Part shown: one piece after another, positions 1 through 6,557 of the stretch
Numbering within the stretch: the stretch's first letter is position 1
Layout of the letters: each line of letters starts with the position of its first letter
Assembly: GCA_002453315.1 (NCBI GenBank)
Contig: DKGO01000189.1
Span: forward strand, 1 to 8,853
Source of the DNA: Caryophanales bacterium UBA6768
GTDB lineage: Bacteria > Bacillota > Bacilli > Bacillales_D > Amphibacillaceae
Direction of reading: 5' to 3'
Length of the DNA stretch: 8,853 nt
The notes under the pieces: model-generated
Seen by the model: only the letters and a program-made list of their open reading frames with translations
Told to the model about the DNA's origin: nothing
The model's database searches: none
Translations under genes and position numbers: made by a program

Positions 1-48
1 AATTATGAAATTTACTCAGTTAATAGTTAAAATACTATTCATCGGTAT

Positions 49-103
49 AAAAATAGGGTCTACCTCTCAGCAAACCACATCATTTCAATTATATTAATTT
101 AAC
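49..103 (-). repeat. Terminator-like repeat, copy 1 of 3
   Basis: This is the most diverged of three same-orientation copies of a short module; the others start at about 3816 and 6523. The shared core on the plus strand is CTCAGCAAACC followed by a TCAT-TCAATT stretch, preceded by a GGG and an A-run. Read on the minus strand, GGTTT (76-72) can pair with AGACC (61-57), followed by a T-run (53-49). It could terminate the toxin-antitoxin transcript about 180 bases past the toxin stop codon. Unlike the other two copies it has no PI-PLC coding remnant attached that I can see. Confidence 0.5.
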
Positions 104-166
104 ATGGTACTTAAATTTAAACCAAAACATCCTCGGACTTAACAAACTACTATTCAAATGAATAAT

Positions 167-192
167 TTTGGTTATATTTTATTTATACCAAA
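167..192 (-). terminator. Possible weak terminator hairpin after the zeta-like toxin gene
   Basis: On the minus strand, TTTGGTATA (192-184) and TATAACCAAA (176-167) form an A/T-rich stem with one bulged base around a short loop. There is no long T-run after it, so this may be a weak terminator or simply an AT-rich inverted repeat. It sits about 60 bases downstream of the toxin stop codon. Confidence 0.25.
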
Positions 193-252
193 CTTAATTT
201 GATCATCGTATTTTAACCAATGTCCATAAAACTATACCAATCTCGGAAAACG

Positions 253-843
253 TCACTGAAATTCAAATTGTTTTTTAACAGGAATTGCCCATTCCGGCAA
301 ATGACCCGATTCAAAAGTTAAGAATCCATTATTGATTTCTAAAATAATTTTTCCATCATCCGAACTATTATCAATCACCACTAAGGTATCAATAATTTTA
401 GCATATCTATATAGTTGAGCAAAGGATGTTTTACTTCTCCTAAGTATATCCTTAGTCGGTATATCATGGCCACCATTTTTTACTCTCATTGCTACACGAT
501 TAATATTTTGAGTTACATCATCTAGCGCCACATAAAACATGATGATTTTATAGCCTTGTTCCTTTGCTTTTAGTATTTGCCTAATAACGTTACCACCCGC
601 AAGCGTTGTCTCAACAGAAAAATTTGTACCCTCTCTGATATGTTTATAAACTGAATTTATAACTTCTTTACCAGCTGATATTCTTTTTAATTCTGGATTA
701 ATTGGGTCTATCCTCCTAGCGATTGCATCTGGATCTATATTGACTTCAACACCGATTTTATCAATCAAAAGATTACGAATTGTACTCTTTCCACTCCCGT
801 TATTTCCAGCAAAAACATAAAACATTGGTTTATGCTTATGCAT
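253..843 (-). CDS. Zeta-toxin-like P-loop kinase (toxin of a TA pair)
   Basis: The 196-residue product is a P-loop ATPase/kinase of the zeta-toxin-like group often annotated as predicted ABC-type ATPase. Visible motifs: Walker A GNNGSGKST (13-21, Lys19), an IDPD segment (36-39) where zeta toxins carry a catalytic Asp, FSVETTLAG (76-84), and an arginine-rich lid with R-x3-R and GGHDIP (116-128) typical of the group. Zeta enzymes phosphorylate small substrates such as UDP-sugars; the substrate here is unknown. I chose the ATG at 843 because GGGG lies 9 bases upstream. The in-frame ATG at 858 lacks a Shine-Dalgarno and would only add five residues. The chosen start overlaps the upstream gene by 8 bases (ATGCATAA), implying translational coupling, as expected of a toxin following its antitoxin. 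The reading frame is intact. Confidence 0.8.
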   Translation of the reverse strand: MHKHKPMFYVFAGNNGSGKSTIRNLLIDKIGVEVNIDPDAIARRIDPINPELKRISAGKEVINSVYKHIREGTNFSVETTLAGGNVIRQILKAKEQGYKIIMFYVALDDVTQNINRVAMRVKNGGHDIPTKDILRRSKTSFAQLYRYAKIIDTLVVIDNSSDDGKIILEINNGFLTFESGHLPEWAIPVKKQFEFQ

Positions 844-1036
844 CAAGATTATCCCCATTTATTAAAGGTACTGTATTACCATCAGGATATTCCTTAACCA
901 AAATACCATTCTTTTTGTAGACAATATACGTATTGTTTGCCTTCGCATCAATTCTCGCTCGATCCCCGGTCATCATAACCCATTTATCAGCCCAAGCAAA
1001 TTTCCTCTTTGGCGTACTATCTTGTTTTTCCGACAT
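836..1036 (-). CDS. Small candidate antitoxin upstream of zeta-like toxin
   Basis: A 66-residue basic/polar protein with no hit I can name. Its N-terminus is Lys/Arg-rich (SEKQDSTPKRKFAWADKW). The C-terminal half contains TYIVYKKNGILVKEYPDG (about residues 36-53), probably a beta-rich segment. It does not resemble the epsilon or PezA antitoxins of classical zeta systems. Start choice is firm: ATG with AAGGTGGTG ending 8 bases upstream. Its stop codon lies inside the first codons of the zeta-like toxin gene. The antitoxin role is inferred from this gene order, overlap and size, plus the inverted-repeat promoter in front. It could instead be a small accessory protein of the kinase. Confidence 0.65.
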   Translation of the reverse strand: MSEKQDSTPKRKFAWADKWVMMTGDRARIDAKANNTYIVYKKNGILVKEYPDGNTVPLINGDNLDA

Positions 1037-1059
1037 TATTTATACACCACCTTGTTTAA

Positions 1060-1088
1060 ATTATAACAGATAATAACTGTTATCTAAA
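1060..1088 (-). promoter_or_regulatory. Promoter and nested operator of the toxin-antitoxin operon
   Basis: On the minus strand a perfect TATAAT (1065-1060) lies 17 bases from a weak -35, TTTAGA (1088-1083). Two overlapping inverted repeats cover the spacer: ATAACAG-7 nt-CTGTTAT (1063-1083, perfect 7-bp arms) and AGATAA-6 nt-TTATCT (1068-1085). The promoter is about 24 bases from the antitoxin start codon. Inverted repeats overlapping the -10 region are the usual arrangement for autorepression by an antitoxin or toxin-antitoxin complex; that use is inferred here. Confidence 0.55.
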
Positions 1089-1189
1089 TTATATTTCATT
1101 TATATAGTAGTTAATCTGGATAATAAATAAATCCGCTTGATGTTCCGCATTGTCAATTTACCACAATTAATATATACATAGGTCCTAAT

Positions 1190-3448
1190 TTAAAACAACC
1201 TCATCTGCTCTGAACTTGATTCTTCATTACTATTTACATATCCCATTGCTTTATAACCTTTTAACCGTTTTTTGTACATTCTTTTCAAATATGGAACTTG
1301 TTCATCCACATAGTCATATACTTGAACCTCTTCTTTATTTTTATGTAATCTATGTAGGCGCCCAACATATTGTTGTAGCATTCCTTTCCAAGATATTGGC
1401 ATCGTTAAAAATAACGTATCTAACCGAGGATCATCAAAACCTTCCCCAATATATTTTCCTGTCGCAATAATAAGACGTTCCTCTTGTTCTGGGATCTCTG
1501 ATAGCCTTTCAAACGATAAATTCAAATCCTTTTTCCTTTTATTTCCTGAAAACACAATAATGTTTTTAGTAAAGTTTTGAAACATTTGAGATAGGATTTC
1601 TAAATGTTGAATACGGTTAGTTAAAATAATGGGTGATCTCCTTGCTTCTAAAGCATGTAAAACATCATTAAAAATTTGGTCATTTCTGTCCTTATTAAAT
1701 GTCAATTCATCACAAATTTCCTTAAATCGTGTTTCTTTCGTACTGAAATTTGTTTTTCTTGGATTGAGTCGATGGATAAAAGGACGGACTTTTGCTTGTT
1801 CCTTTGCATTTGTTTGATAACGAATTGGTCCACATTGCATTGAAATAATTGGGTGTAATCCATCTTTCCTTTTAGGAGTCGCGGTCAAGCCTAAAATAAA
1901 TTGAGGACGAACTTGCTTAAGAACTGCTTCAAAAGTAACAGCAGAAATAATATGGCATTCATCAACAATTATATGACCGTATTGTGTGATAATTGATTTT
2001 AAATTTCCACGATAATATAAACTTTGAATTGTTGCAACATCTATAAATCCCGTTGCTTTGTTTTTCCCACCACCAATTTGACCAATGGAAGAAACCGGAA
2101 TATTAAGAAATGAAGATAGTTTTTCCTTCCACTGTTCGAGCAACGGTGTACGATGAACAATGACAAGTGTATTTACTTTTCGCCTTGTAATCATGGCAGC
2201 TGCAACGACTGTCTTACCAAAACCTGTTGTAGCTACAAGGACACCGTCTTTGTGCTCAAGCAAACTTTCTTTTGCCTCCTCCTGACCAATAGATAAGGTC
2301 CCATGAAAGTCCACTTGTATTTTATCACCATAAAATCGCTCATCTATTATATTTACTTTTATTGATAGTTCGTTGAATAGGTCAAGCAATTCCTTTAAAC
2401 ATCCACGAGGAATAATTAAATTATTTTGCGTTTCATCTGTACACTGAATTACTCGTGGAATATTTTTAACGGAAAATCTATTGTGTTTTGCTTTGTAATA
2501 GTTTGGATTACTAAATGAAGCTAATGAGTAAATTTTATCTACAATCGATAGGGGTAATATGCCCTTTTCGATATGAATACCATTTTTAAGATGAGTAACT
2601 ACCTCTTTTGTCATCGATTCGAGAAAATGGCTTTCACTCCCCATAGAACGAAGGGCATTTCTTACTTCCGAGGTCTTCATTTTACGTACAGTTGACAAAT
2701 ACATCCACTGATCTGGATAAGGATTTAAATGTTCATCTACAAATAGACTATTCCCCTTCATTCCTGGCTTTCTTTGTAAAGGAAGTGCAATAAGATTTCC
2801 AAAACCACCTTCAGGCATAACATCCTGGTTAGGAAATAATCGATCGAAAGAATCTAACTTAAAAGATACATCTCTTTTCTTCGTTTCCTTTAAAATTGTC
2901 ATCCCTAAAGTTCTAACCGTTTCAGAAGATATCGCTTCCGTAAAGAAAATCCAAATATGTGCACCCTTTCCCGACCTTGATCTTTCTATATGGTATGGAA
3001 CGTTATAGGTTTTGCATGTGTCAGAAAATGCACGAACATCTGATTTCCAATTCCCTCCATCAAAATCAATCGCTAAAAAATGACATTTATTATTTAGCAA
3101 CAATGGGTAAATCCCAACCGTCTTTTTCCCCGATATATGATCGATTAATACTTGACTCGTTAAAGGGAGCGTATTTCCATGTTCTTGCTGACTGTTTTTA
3201 CTTTGTGACTGACTACTAGAGGCCCGTGCAGGCATATAGCCCTTTCTTCCATCCATGGATTCAAAACGAATTGCGTATACATCTGACCTACCTTGAAATA
3301 AATCCTTTAATAATTGTATTTTTTCTGATAAAGAGGATTTTTTTGTCAGTATATTAGAATAATTACCTGATTTATGCTGTTGCATTAATGTGGCAATTAG
3401 CTTTTTTAAATAAAAGTTTTCTTCTTGTAACTGTTTATAGTCATGCAT
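1190..3448 (-). CDS. TOTE-class primase domain fused to SF2 helicase
   Basis: A 752-residue multidomain protein. Residues 1-26 form a short coiled coil. Residues about 40-240 match the archaeo-eukaryotic primase domain of TOTE conflict systems: FQGRSDVYAIRFES (51-64), catalytic-type D-x-D in FLAIDFDGG (D128, D130), SGKGAHIWIFF (159-169, H164) and a later acidic motif near LDSFDRLFPNQD (198-209). Residues about 340-740 are an SF2 helicase: Walker A ATTGFGKT (K412), DECH box (496-499), motif III TAT (522-524), and motif VI QQYVGRLHR (692-700). The protein probably acts on nucleic acid as a nucleotidyltransferase/primase coupled to an ATP-driven helicase. Several TOTE proteins also carry a PLD-type or restriction-like nuclease; I see no HxK motif or other nuclease here. 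The ATG has GAGGG 6 bases upstream. All key residues are present and the frame is uninterrupted. Confidence 0.85.
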   Translation of the reverse strand: MHDYKQLQEENFYLKKLIATLMQQHKSGNYSNILTKKSSLSEKIQLLKDLFQGRSDVYAIRFESMDGRKGYMPARASSSQSQSKNSQQEHGNTLPLTSQVLIDHISGKKTVGIYPLLLNNKCHFLAIDFDGGNWKSDVRAFSDTCKTYNVPYHIERSRSGKGAHIWIFFTEAISSETVRTLGMTILKETKKRDVSFKLDSFDRLFPNQDVMPEGGFGNLIALPLQRKPGMKGNSLFVDEHLNPYPDQWMYLSTVRKMKTSEVRNALRSMGSESHFLESMTKEVVTHLKNGIHIEKGILPLSIVDKIYSLASFSNPNYYKAKHNRFSVKNIPRVIQCTDETQNNLIIPRGCLKELLDLFNELSIKVNIIDERFYGDKIQVDFHGTLSIGQEEAKESLLEHKDGVLVATTGFGKTVVAAAMITRRKVNTLVIVHRTPLLEQWKEKLSSFLNIPVSSIGQIGGGKNKATGFIDVATIQSLYYRGNLKSIITQYGHIIVDECHIISAVTFEAVLKQVRPQFILGLTATPKRKDGLHPIISMQCGPIRYQTNAKEQAKVRPFIHRLNPRKTNFSTKETRFKEICDELTFNKDRNDQIFNDVLHALEARRSPIILTNRIQHLEILSQMFQNFTKNIIVFSGNKRKKDLNLSFERLSEIPEQEERLIIATGKYIGEGFDDPRLDTLFLTMPISWKGMLQQYVGRLHRLHKNKEEVQVYDYVDEQVPYLKRMYKKRLKGYKAMGYVNSNEESSSEQMRLF

Positions 3449-3479
3449 GGCAATCCCTCAAGTAATCATGTTAATAACT

Positions 3480-3485
3480 ATTATA
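3480..3485 (-). promoter_or_regulatory. Candidate -10 box for the primase-helicase gene
   Basis: The minus strand reads TATAAT (3485-3480), about 32 bases before the ATG and 20 bases before the GAGGG ribosome binding site (3459-3455). The best -35 at 17 bases is the poor TTATTT (3508-3503). A TG lies upstream of the -10 but one base further than the ideal extended -10. The promoter is therefore plausible but not strong. Confidence 0.35.
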
Positions 3486-3815
3486 CTCATTTTCCTCTTT
3501 TAAAATAAGTCATAGAACATGCAAATTATTTTTATTATGTTTGAAGGGAATAAACTTCTTCATTTTAAAATAATGTCCATTCGTCTTTTTTCTTCATCTG
3601 TATTATTAGGAATTGTATTTATCTAGCTTGCTGGTCCTTATCTAGACTCATGGAAAAGTTAACATATATGATTGTTATTATCGATAATCAATGTAGGGAA
3701 GTCATGTGAACTTTCCTGACCAGATTTAACATTGAAAAATGAAAATAAAATCCACTGAAAATGTAGATGCTGTTAGCAATTATTTACTCGGAAAAATAAA
3801 TGTGTGTATTTTTAT
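3486..3815. other. Gene-free AT-rich spacer with one palindrome
   Basis: I find no supportable gene on either strand here. The only clear structure is a perfect 12-bp palindrome, ATTATCGATAAT (3677-3688). It is extended imperfectly by ATTG on the left (3671-3674) and CAAT on the right (3689-3692). It looks operator-like but is more than 200 bases upstream of the primase-helicase start, so no target is evident. Confidence 0.4.
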
Positions 3816-3816
3816 G

Positions 3817-3849
3817 AAAAAACGGGACCCACTCTTCAGCAAACCCCGT
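3817..3849 (-). terminator. Rho-independent-like terminator in repeat copy 2
   Basis: On the minus strand ACGGG (3849-3845) pairs with CCCGT (3826-3822), and the loop contains the conserved TTTGCTGAAGAG. It is followed by a run of T (from 3822 to 3817). The corresponding stem in copy 3 has different but still pairing bases (GAGG/CCTC). Such covariation supports a functional hairpin rather than chance. Confidence 0.55.
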
Positions 3850-3962
3850 CATATCAATTCTTATTTAATTTGTTACCAGCCATGATGTAGAGGCAACAGA
3901 ACGCTGGTCACTTGAACATTGCAGCAAATCATTTCATGGTAATTTTTAACCTTACCCTGACA

Positions 3963-4110
3963 TTAATCCTTGTTCCTTAAAAATTGGTTTTTAATAAACG
4001 TATAGGCGTTATCCAAGTAAATAGCTTCAGCTGAATCCAAGTCACTACCACCAATCGTAAAGTCACTTGTTAAATCTGTGCTCCACTTAATACAGCATTT
4101 TTATGGTCTC
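3963..4110 (-). pseudogene. Remnant of PI-PLC C-terminus
   Basis: The minus strand encodes a clear match to the last ~47 residues of the intact PI-PLC at 7775-6675. HKNAVLSGAQI is followed, after a single-base deletion (AAAA to AAA on the plus strand near 4071-4075), by TSDFTIGGSDLDS, AEAIYLDNAYT and FIKNQF in the next frame. The reading frame then runs past the original stop into LRNKD and ends at 3963. Nothing of the N-terminal 85 percent, including the catalytic residues, is present upstream. It is a dead fragment, probably left by a duplication or integration event. Confidence 0.8.
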
Positions 4111-4180
4111 CCCCAAAAGTCTCTTATTTCTAGATATTGAACCATTATTCAAAAATTAAAGGTTGTTAGTATCTACTAAT

Positions 4181-4226
4181 CCAGTTTATTTCTTAAGCAA
4201 AACATAATTTAGAAATAAATAACTGG
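4181..4226. repeat. Imperfect inverted repeat with TTTATTTCTTA motif
   Basis: CCAGTTTATTTCT (4181-4193) is mirrored by AGAAATAAATAACTGG (4211-4226), with three extra bases in the right arm. Each arm holds a copy of the motif that forms the nearby 12-bp tandem array (4185-4196 forward, 4209-4219 reverse). A separate short hairpin, TTAGTA-TC-TACTAA, lies at 4166-4179. Function unknown; it may be a protein binding site or a remnant of the element end. Confidence 0.5.
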
Positions 4227-4292
4227 CTAGTATTTTTATTAAAGGGCTCTATAAAAGCATATTATAAAGAATTTATCAGAAAGCCAGGTGAA

Positions 4293-4348
4293 TTTATTTC
4301 TTATTTTATTTCTTAACTTATTTCCTAATTCGTATTTTAAGAAATAAA
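4293..4348. repeat. Three 12-bp tandem repeats plus an inverted fourth copy
   Basis: TTTATTTCTTAT (4293-4304), TTTATTTCTTAA (4305-4316) and CTTATTTCCTAA (4317-4328) are contiguous 12-mers. An inverted copy, TTAAGAAATAAA, follows at 4337-4348 just beyond the AlbA_2 stop codon. The outer copies give a perfect 13-bp inverted repeat (4291-4303 with 4338-4350). Two more copies lie at 4185-4196 and 4209-4219, making six in about 165 bases. The regular 12-bp phasing suggests iteron-like or operator sites rather than simple AT-richness. The inverted pair could also act as a weak terminator. Confidence 0.6.
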
Positions 4349-5988
4349 TTAGTGGGAGTTCCGTTTTTCAACCCACATCGATTTTTTATTCGATCCCTGA
4401 TTGATGATTAATCCATCTTTTTTATGCATTTCACTAAGAAGATTTGAAATCTTTTTCTTTTTTTGTTTTATTTCCAAAGCATCGGATAGCTTATCTAATA
4501 GTAAATCATCAATGTCCTTTCGACTTGCGGTTCCGTATTGCCTTATAAAAGCCATAATGAGTTTCTTGTAGTGTTGTTTGTCAAAGGCTCTGTTTTTTAT
4601 ATAAGTTGATTTATCACCGGTAATGGCGGCAATTTTTGCCGTAACATATAGATTAGGATATCTTCCTTCAATTAATTTATGCTTCCTAAGGATTTTCGTA
4701 GCATCATGAGTAATATACTTGTTTTTTTGCACTTTGTCCAATAACATTACTAAGTCCAATCCAAAATCCGTATTATTAATAAGCATCCTTGTATAATTTT
4801 CATTCAGGATTTTACCAAAAATTCGTACACTTACTTTTTCCTCATTTAAATCATAATCTGGTAATGGAAAAAAACGTTTCTTTTGCAGATTAAACATTTT
4901 CTTAATTCCACTCCCGATGGTGTCAATTATGTTTAGGTTCACCATTGCTTCCACTAAAAACCTGTTACGGTAATATGTCTGGGGCGAATCTTGATTGATC
5001 ACTTGTTCTATTGAACTTGGAATAAACTTTCCTACATTCACAAAAAGAAGCTCATCAGGGTTCTCAACAATATTAATTCTTCCTTGCATTTCATAATCTT
5101 GATGTGCTATACAGTTATGTAAAGCCTCACGAATAACATAAGAATCATATTTATTGATTTCTATTGGAAATAAACTTTGATCTGGCATATAACGGTAATT
5201 TAGATTTCTAATCTTCGAGAACACATTATCCGTATTCAACAAAAAAGGTGGACCAAAGTGTTGATAGTCTTTTTCCATATTATCCTCATCTTTTAATATC
5301 CAACTCATCTTTGCTATTGAAGGAGATAGAAAATGCTCAGACTCAGATTTCCCTAAAAGAATTATAGCAGCCTTTGTTCTTTTCCCTTGAATAGTAATTT
5401 TAGCCTTGTTTAAAAAAGTTATATCATCCCAACTCGCTATTTCTTCGGCCAAACCCGGATTCTTTCGTTCATATTCAATTCTTGCTTTGGTAATTGCTTC
5501 ACTGTCTAAATCTCCTATAGTTGCGACCTCGCATATACCTGCGGACCAATCGCTACTACTTTGTTGGCTTCGAATCGTCTCAATCTCTTGCAAATTTAGA
5601 GCAACTAATGATTCTCCATTTCTCCCGTAATAATGTCCTTTCCAGCTTATTGGTGTTCCTTTTGGGGCGGCCGGAATTTGAAACATAATCACCCGTTTAT
5701 CAGAAATAAATACTTCGTGTATATCTCAATTGTGCAATTTCATGTTTTAAACTATTAAGGTATGCTTGGTTGTTACGATAACCTGTTCCAATTACCTCGT
5801 GTGTTTTATCATGGATCCCAAATACAAGCCAACCAAATAACTTCCCTTTCAGATTTGCCTCATTACTTATAGCTGAATAGTACCTACCTAGATTATCGAA
5901 GTGATAATCCTTTTTAACTTCCTCATTCTGTTTCAATGGGAAGTTGTCGAAATTCTTTTATCAAGTCTATTAGTTCCTGATTATCCAA
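4349..5988 (-). pseudogene. Broken Schlafen-type AlbA_2 / GHKL-ATPase / HTH protein
   Basis: Family proteins have an N-terminal AlbA_2 (Schlafen-like) nucleic-acid domain, a RecG-like C-terminal GHKL ATPase fold and a winged helix. Three reading-frame pieces are present. Piece 1 (5988-5923) starts at TTG with AGGGAG 9 bases upstream, encodes DNQELIDLIKEFRQLPIETE and hits TGA where a Trp is expected. Piece 2 (about 5922-5700) gives DYHFDNLGRYYSAISNEANL and GKLFGWLVFGI, then TGA-TAA. Piece 3 (5725-4349) gives DIHEVFISDKRVIMFQIPAAP, GHYYGRNGES, REALHNCIAHQDY (ATP-binding helix), GSGIKKMF and a Lys-rich C-terminus. The first break looks like a two-base loss. The second has lost about ten codons as well as the frame. 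Piece 3 is open from GTG at 5692 (447 codons) without a clear Shine-Dalgarno and could still yield an ATPase-HTH protein lacking AlbA_2. Sequencing error could explain the first break but not easily the second. Confidence 0.75.
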
Positions 5989-6019
5989 AAACTCCAACTC
6001 CCTAGTCTTATTGTAAATA

Positions 6020-6051
6020 GCAATATATTTATTATATTGCAATATTGTCAG
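6020..6051 (-). promoter_or_regulatory. Candidate promoter/operator of the AlbA_2 gene
   Basis: On the minus strand CTGACA (6051-6046) lies 18 bases from TATATT (6027-6022). A perfect inverted repeat, GCAATATA-5 nt-TATATTGC (6020-6040), covers the -10 region. The AGGGAG ribosome binding site (6003-5998) and the TTG start at 5988 follow at sensible distances. HTH-containing AlbA_2 proteins are often regarded as regulators, so autoregulation through this repeat is a reasonable but unproven inference. Confidence 0.4.
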
Positions 6052-6451
6052 CTTATATAAAGATTCAATAATAAAATTATATACAAAAAGGAAATGACAA
6101 TAAACAATAAAGGATTAGAGGATAGTATATAATGCTGATGTTCAACATTACCTAAAATGCACTATGCAAGATTATTTTTTAATTTAAAAATAACTTAATC
6201 AATTAGTGGAAACCATTTCCTACAATAATTATACCAAATTCGAATTTAAATATATACAACAAAGCGAGCATTTTCTATCCAATGAAACATATATTACTTG
6301 GTCATATGATTAATTTACTTATAATTATTCATCTTTCACTATAATTTGATTCTTATCTATCATACCTAATATTAACATAAACTCTAAATAATACCTTACA
6401 TGCCACCATTTTCGCATCCCTCAATTAACCCTAGTTTCAAAATACCATAAA
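6052..6451. other. AT-rich spacer, no confident gene
   Basis: This stretch between the AlbA_2 promoter and the PI-PLC terminators has no recognisable gene. One short minus-strand frame (6417-6325) is listed separately. The open frame running from about 6113 into the AlbA_2 gene has no start codon and overlaps the candidate promoter, so I treat it as non-coding. Confidence 0.4.
6325..6417 (-). CDS. Possible 30-residue small ORF
   Basis: The ATG at 6417 opens a 30-codon frame. It has a tryptophan-rich start (MRKWWHVRYY), a hydrophobic middle (LEFMLILGMI) and a charged end (KNQIIVKDE). GAGGG directly abuts the ATG, too close for normal initiation; a second AGGG lies 11 bases upstream. The composition looks more protein-like than the surrounding AT-rich sequence. 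It may be a microprotein, a gene remnant or chance. I do not recognise it. Confidence 0.2.
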   Translation of the reverse strand: MRKWWHVRYYLEFMLILGMIDKNQIIVKDE

Positions 6452-6477
6452 AAATCGATGTTTATAAACATCAATTT
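6452..6477 (-). terminator. Palindrome with T-run, probable terminator
   Basis: GATGTTTATAAACATC (6457-6472) is a perfect 16-bp palindrome. It extends to 6452-6477 with one mismatch, and the minus strand continues into a T-run. It lies about 50 bases past the repeat-copy-3 terminator and may be a back-up stop for the PI-PLC transcript. The stem is A/T-rich, so an operator role is also possible. Confidence 0.4.
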
Positions 6478-6522
6478 ATAAAAATATTGCGCCCAGTTGC
6501 GTATTATTGTTTACTTTTCAAT

Positions 6523-6557
6523 AAAAAACGAGGTCCACTCTTCAGCAAACCCCCTCA
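6523..6557 (-). terminator. Terminator-like repeat, copy 3, downstream of PI-PLC
   Basis: On the minus strand GAGG (6556-6553) pairs with CCTC (6533-6530), plus a possible G-U closing pair. It encloses the conserved loop with TTTGCTGAAGAGTGG and is followed by six T (6528-6523). It stands about 120 bases after the PI-PLC stop codon and is the natural terminator candidate for that gene. Confidence 0.55.

Larger units (their letters stand above)
3816..4110 (-). repeat. Truncated second copy of the PI-PLC 3' end and downstream region
   Basis: This stretch aligns end to end, by eye at roughly four identical bases in five, with 6523-6813, in the same orientation. That segment is the last ~140 bases of the PI-PLC gene plus ~150 bases downstream. 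Long identical runs include GCAGCAAATCATTTC, GGTAATTTTTAA, TAGGCGTTATCCAAGTAAAT and CTCTTCAGCAAACCCC. Similarity stops abruptly near 4110, inside what would be PI-PLC coding sequence. Together with the intact copy it brackets the AlbA_2 pseudogene with direct repeats. Confidence 0.85.

Noticed and set aside
1126..1157. TTGACA at 1157-1152 as the -35 of a second TA promoter
   Set aside because: No acceptable -10 box at 16-18 bases; the TATAAT at 1065-1060 fits better.
1216..3219. Plus-strand open frames of 62-86 codons (1216-1470, 1629-1817, 2959-3219)
   Set aside because: They lie antisense inside the well-supported primase-helicase gene, have no family resemblance and no ribosome binding sites.
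4291..4350. CRISPR-like array
   Set aside because: Units are 12 bp, contiguous with no spacers, and AT-simple; no cas genes are present.
5406..5630. Plus-strand open frame of 74 codons
   Set aside because: Antisense to the conserved GHYYGRNGES-encoding part of the AlbA_2 gene; a shadow.
5700..5935. Programmed ribosomal frameshifting to join the AlbA_2 pieces
   Set aside because: There is no slippery heptamer at either junction, one break has lost about ten codons, and the second ends in tandem stops TGA-TAA.
5926..6113. Open minus-strand frame extending about 40 codons upstream of the AlbA_2 start
   Set aside because: It has no start codon with a ribosome binding site, its translation is low-complexity aromatic/Ile-rich, and it overlaps the candidate promoter and dyad.
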